From contig WGMZ01000013.1 of NCBI GenBank assembly GCA_016124735.1, forward strand, positions 1 to 64,000: DNA of 64,000 bases, read 5' to 3'. Made by a program: the position numbers and the translations under genes. Shown here one piece after another: positions 62,703 through 64,000 of this stretch. The notes under the pieces were generated by a model. The model was not told the DNA's origin and did not search any database. It saw only the letters and a list, made by a program, of their open reading frames with translations. Each line of letters starts with the position of its first letter. The first letter of the stretch is position 1. Source of the DNA: Bacteroidota bacterium (lineage in GTDB: Bacteria; Bacteroidota; Bacteroidia; UBA8524).

Positions 62703-63188
62703 TTACGCCCGGTATTTCTTTTGCATACCCACTGCCCTTTGTGCAAAATCGGGAAGCTCTTCTTCCATCAATAAGGGCATAAACTTGTCCAGAAGAAATG
62801 CGTCGTAAGGCACCGGGCGCATGGTCGACATATCGATGTATTGGAAATTGCTCCACATGAGGGCTTTCAATTTCTTGCGGTCTTTGTCCCACATGCCGAA
62901 TTCAACGATATTGTCCGTTTCCGTTTGAAAGACGATGCCGGAGGTAATCGTGACCCATTCATTGACTTTGACCGGCCTTAGAAATTGGATTCGGTGTTCT
63001 TTGACCACCCAGGCCTTGCCGCTTTTCTCCATCCAGGAAGGAATATCAAAATCGTAATTCTCCCGGAGATGATCTTCCCGCGCATTCATAAAATAGTCCA
63101 GGTAACGGGCATTATTCAAATGACCAAAAGGGTCGCAGTCGGCAAAACGGATAGAATAAAGTTTGGAGCTGAATCCCGGATGGCTCAT
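62703..63188 (-). CDS. Hotdog-fold acyl-CoA thioesterase
   Basis: 161 residues. RFADCDPFGHLNNARYLDYF is the 4HBT thioesterase signature, with the catalytic Asp in DCDPFGH; later IQFLRPVKVNEWVTITSG and MWSNFQYIDM form the central sheet. It hydrolyses acyl-CoA; the chain length is unknown. Its start overlaps the rfaE2 stop (ATGA). Confidence 0.9.
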   Translation of the reverse strand: MSHPGFSSKLYSIRFADCDPFGHLNNARYLDYFMNAREDHLRENYDFDIPSWMEKSGKAWVVKEHRIQFLRPVKVNEWVTITSGIVFQTETDNIVEFGMWDKDRKKLKALMWSNFQYIDMSTMRPVPYDAFLLDKFMPLLMEEELPDFAQRAVGMQKKYRA

Positions 63189-63691
63189 TTGTCCTGATCC
63201 TCCGCTTTAATTTTTCGGATGATTTTGGAAGTCGAATACCCATCGATGAATTCCAAAGTTTTCACCTCACCTCCCCAACCGGTTACTTCATGATAACCCA
63301 CAATTTCCTCTGGTTTGTAATCAGCGCCTTTCACCAATACATCCGGGCGAACCTTTTTGATCAGGTTGAGAGGCGTAGAATCCTGGAAGAGTACCACCGC
63401 ATTGACGAATTCCAGTGCAGCAATCAAATACATGCGTGAATCTTCATCCTGAATGGGGCGGCCCGGCCCTTTGATGGCTTGAACGGATGCATCGGAGTTA
63501 ATGCCAACCATCAATTTGGTTCCGAGTTTGGAAGCTCTGAACAGGTAATCAATATGTCCTTTGTGTACCAGGTCAAAACAACCATTGGTAAAAACGATTT
63601 TATCGTGCTGATCGCTCCATTTTTCCAACAAGCTGTTCAGCTTTTCCGGAGTGGTAATCAACTTCCGGGTAAAATCTTCCGTTTGTTTCAT
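63185..63691 (-). CDS. rfaE2: D-glycero-beta-D-manno-heptose 1-phosphate adenylyltransferase
   Basis: 168 residues, the stand-alone C-terminal half of HldE. Nucleotidyltransferase motif GCFDLVHKGHIDYL (HKGH at about 43-46), then DSASVQ-like NSDASVQAIKGPGRPIQDE, VRPDVLVKGADY and DGYSTSKII, which is the counterpart of the ISSTxII motif. It makes ADP-heptose for LPS core. The ATP kinase half is not in the window. Coupled by overlaps to the thioesterase and the membrane gene. Confidence 0.94.
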   Translation of the reverse strand: MKQTEDFTRKLITTPEKLNSLLEKWSDQHDKIVFTNGCFDLVHKGHIDYLFRASKLGTKLMVGINSDASVQAIKGPGRPIQDEDSRMYLIAALEFVNAVVLFQDSTPLNLIKKVRPDVLVKGADYKPEEIVGYHEVTGWGGEVKTLEFIDGYSTSKIIRKIKAEDQDK

Positions 63692-64000
63692 TCGGTAAGT
63701 GATTTACGTTGTAAAAGTAACATACTTACTAAACTGATGGTACCAAAAAAGATGAACATCAGCATTTGAGAAGCGTGCGCGATGGTAGCGTAAGACAATC
63801 CATCTTCCGGGTCAATACCATATAAGGTCAATGCAATCGGCACAAAATAATGGAAGGTTCCAATTCCTCCGGGAGAAGGAAGCACCACTGCCAGGGTTGA
63901 AGTTACGAGCACAGTCAACCCTGCTGCAAGTCCAAGATGAGAAGTTTCGGGAATACAATAAAAACAGAAATAGACCATCAGGTAATACATGATCCATATA
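63688..64000 (-). CDS. Partial UPF0104 / lysylphosphatidylglycerol-synthase-TM-like membrane protein
   Basis: Only the C-terminal part (about 104 codons) is inside the window; the frame stays open to base 64000. It has helices and the segment VLPSPGGIGTFHYFVPIALTLYGI, which is diagnostic for the flippase-like LPG_synthase_TM/UPF0104 family. It overlaps the rfaE2 start by 4 bp (ATGA). The N-terminus lies beyond the edge. Confidence 0.82.
   Translation of the reverse strand, partial: IWIMYYLMVYFCFYCIPETSHLGLAAGLTVLVTSTLAVVLPSPGGIGTFHYFVPIALTLYGIDPEDGLSYATIAHASQMLMFIFFGTISLVSMLLLQRKSLTE

Overview
This is a chromosomal segment of a Bacteroidota bacterium, most likely a Flavobacteriia-like member. 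The evidence is: a short housekeeping sigma factor without region 1.1; promoters of the TAnnTTTG type in place of TATAAT; almost no Shine-Dalgarno sequences; a protein with a type IX secretion (Por) C-terminal sorting domain; DUF5686, DUF4468, DUF4834, BBP2 and Porin_10 families; and many lipoproteins and small outer-membrane barrels. I saw no tRNA, rRNA, transposase, phage gene, CRISPR array or recognised defence system. The window is mostly core genome, interrupted by repeat-filled gaps.

Layout. 1-543: composite non-coding repeats. 590-2677 (-): iscS-iscU-iscA. 2822-8960 (+): methylmalonyl-CoA epimerase, an orphan lipoprotein, a UGM-like flavoprotein, a BBP2 porin and two metallo-beta-lactamase-fold proteins. 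8957-9634 (-): SGNH hydrolase lipoprotein, then a gap holding copy 1 of a dispersed repeat. 10216-12290 (-): membrane glycosyltransferase-like protein and inositol monophosphatase. 12369-15303 (+): four outer-membrane barrels in tandem. 15406-17922 (+): an 80-bp tandem repeat, purK-purE-Crp/Fnr regulator and a G-rich heptamer repeat. 18040-24091 (+): SRPBCC protein, gcvH-vanZ-like, two TonB proteins, feoAB, rpoD. 24077-28227: recX, two DUF1573 proteins, PLP enzyme and M1 peptidase. 28342-32162: DUF4468, DUF4834, carB. 32229-37538 (-): DUF5686, cyclophilin, two conserved unknowns and crcB. 37590-39870 (+): tatC, rpiB, M28 peptidase. 39856-42601 (-): GH3, YdeI-like and an unknown. 42656-47094 (+): lpxK, T9SS cargo, Porin_10. 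47193-47465: copy 2 of the dispersed repeat. 47697-56326: GltS-like protein, Nif3 with a zinc-ribbon protein, TPR protein, OMP, ccmB (-), TerB-like protein with accC. 56323-59893 (-): a five-gene operon around an MbnP/MauG-like pair. 59937-64000: M61 peptidase, DUF1566 lipoprotein, thioesterase, rfaE2 and a partial flippase-like membrane protein.

Three things stand out. First, the 56323-59893 operon joins a diheme MauG/MbnH-like peroxidase and MbnP with a barrel whose mature N-terminus would read CDVCGC, a His-rich lipoprotein and a small Cys/His-rich membrane-anchored protein. This looks like an envelope metal (probably copper) handling system whose composition I do not know to be described. 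Second, at least seven genes have a perfect TAnnTTTG promoter box only 4-8 nt before the start codon, often in the composite form TTTGC-N-CCATG, which implies leaderless mRNAs; two divergent gene pairs are built this way back to back. Third, three forward genes with a convergent neighbour (rpoD, the DUF4468 gene and accC) have their intrinsic terminator inside the 3' coding end of that neighbour.

All family calls come from reading motifs and overall sequence; no database search was run.
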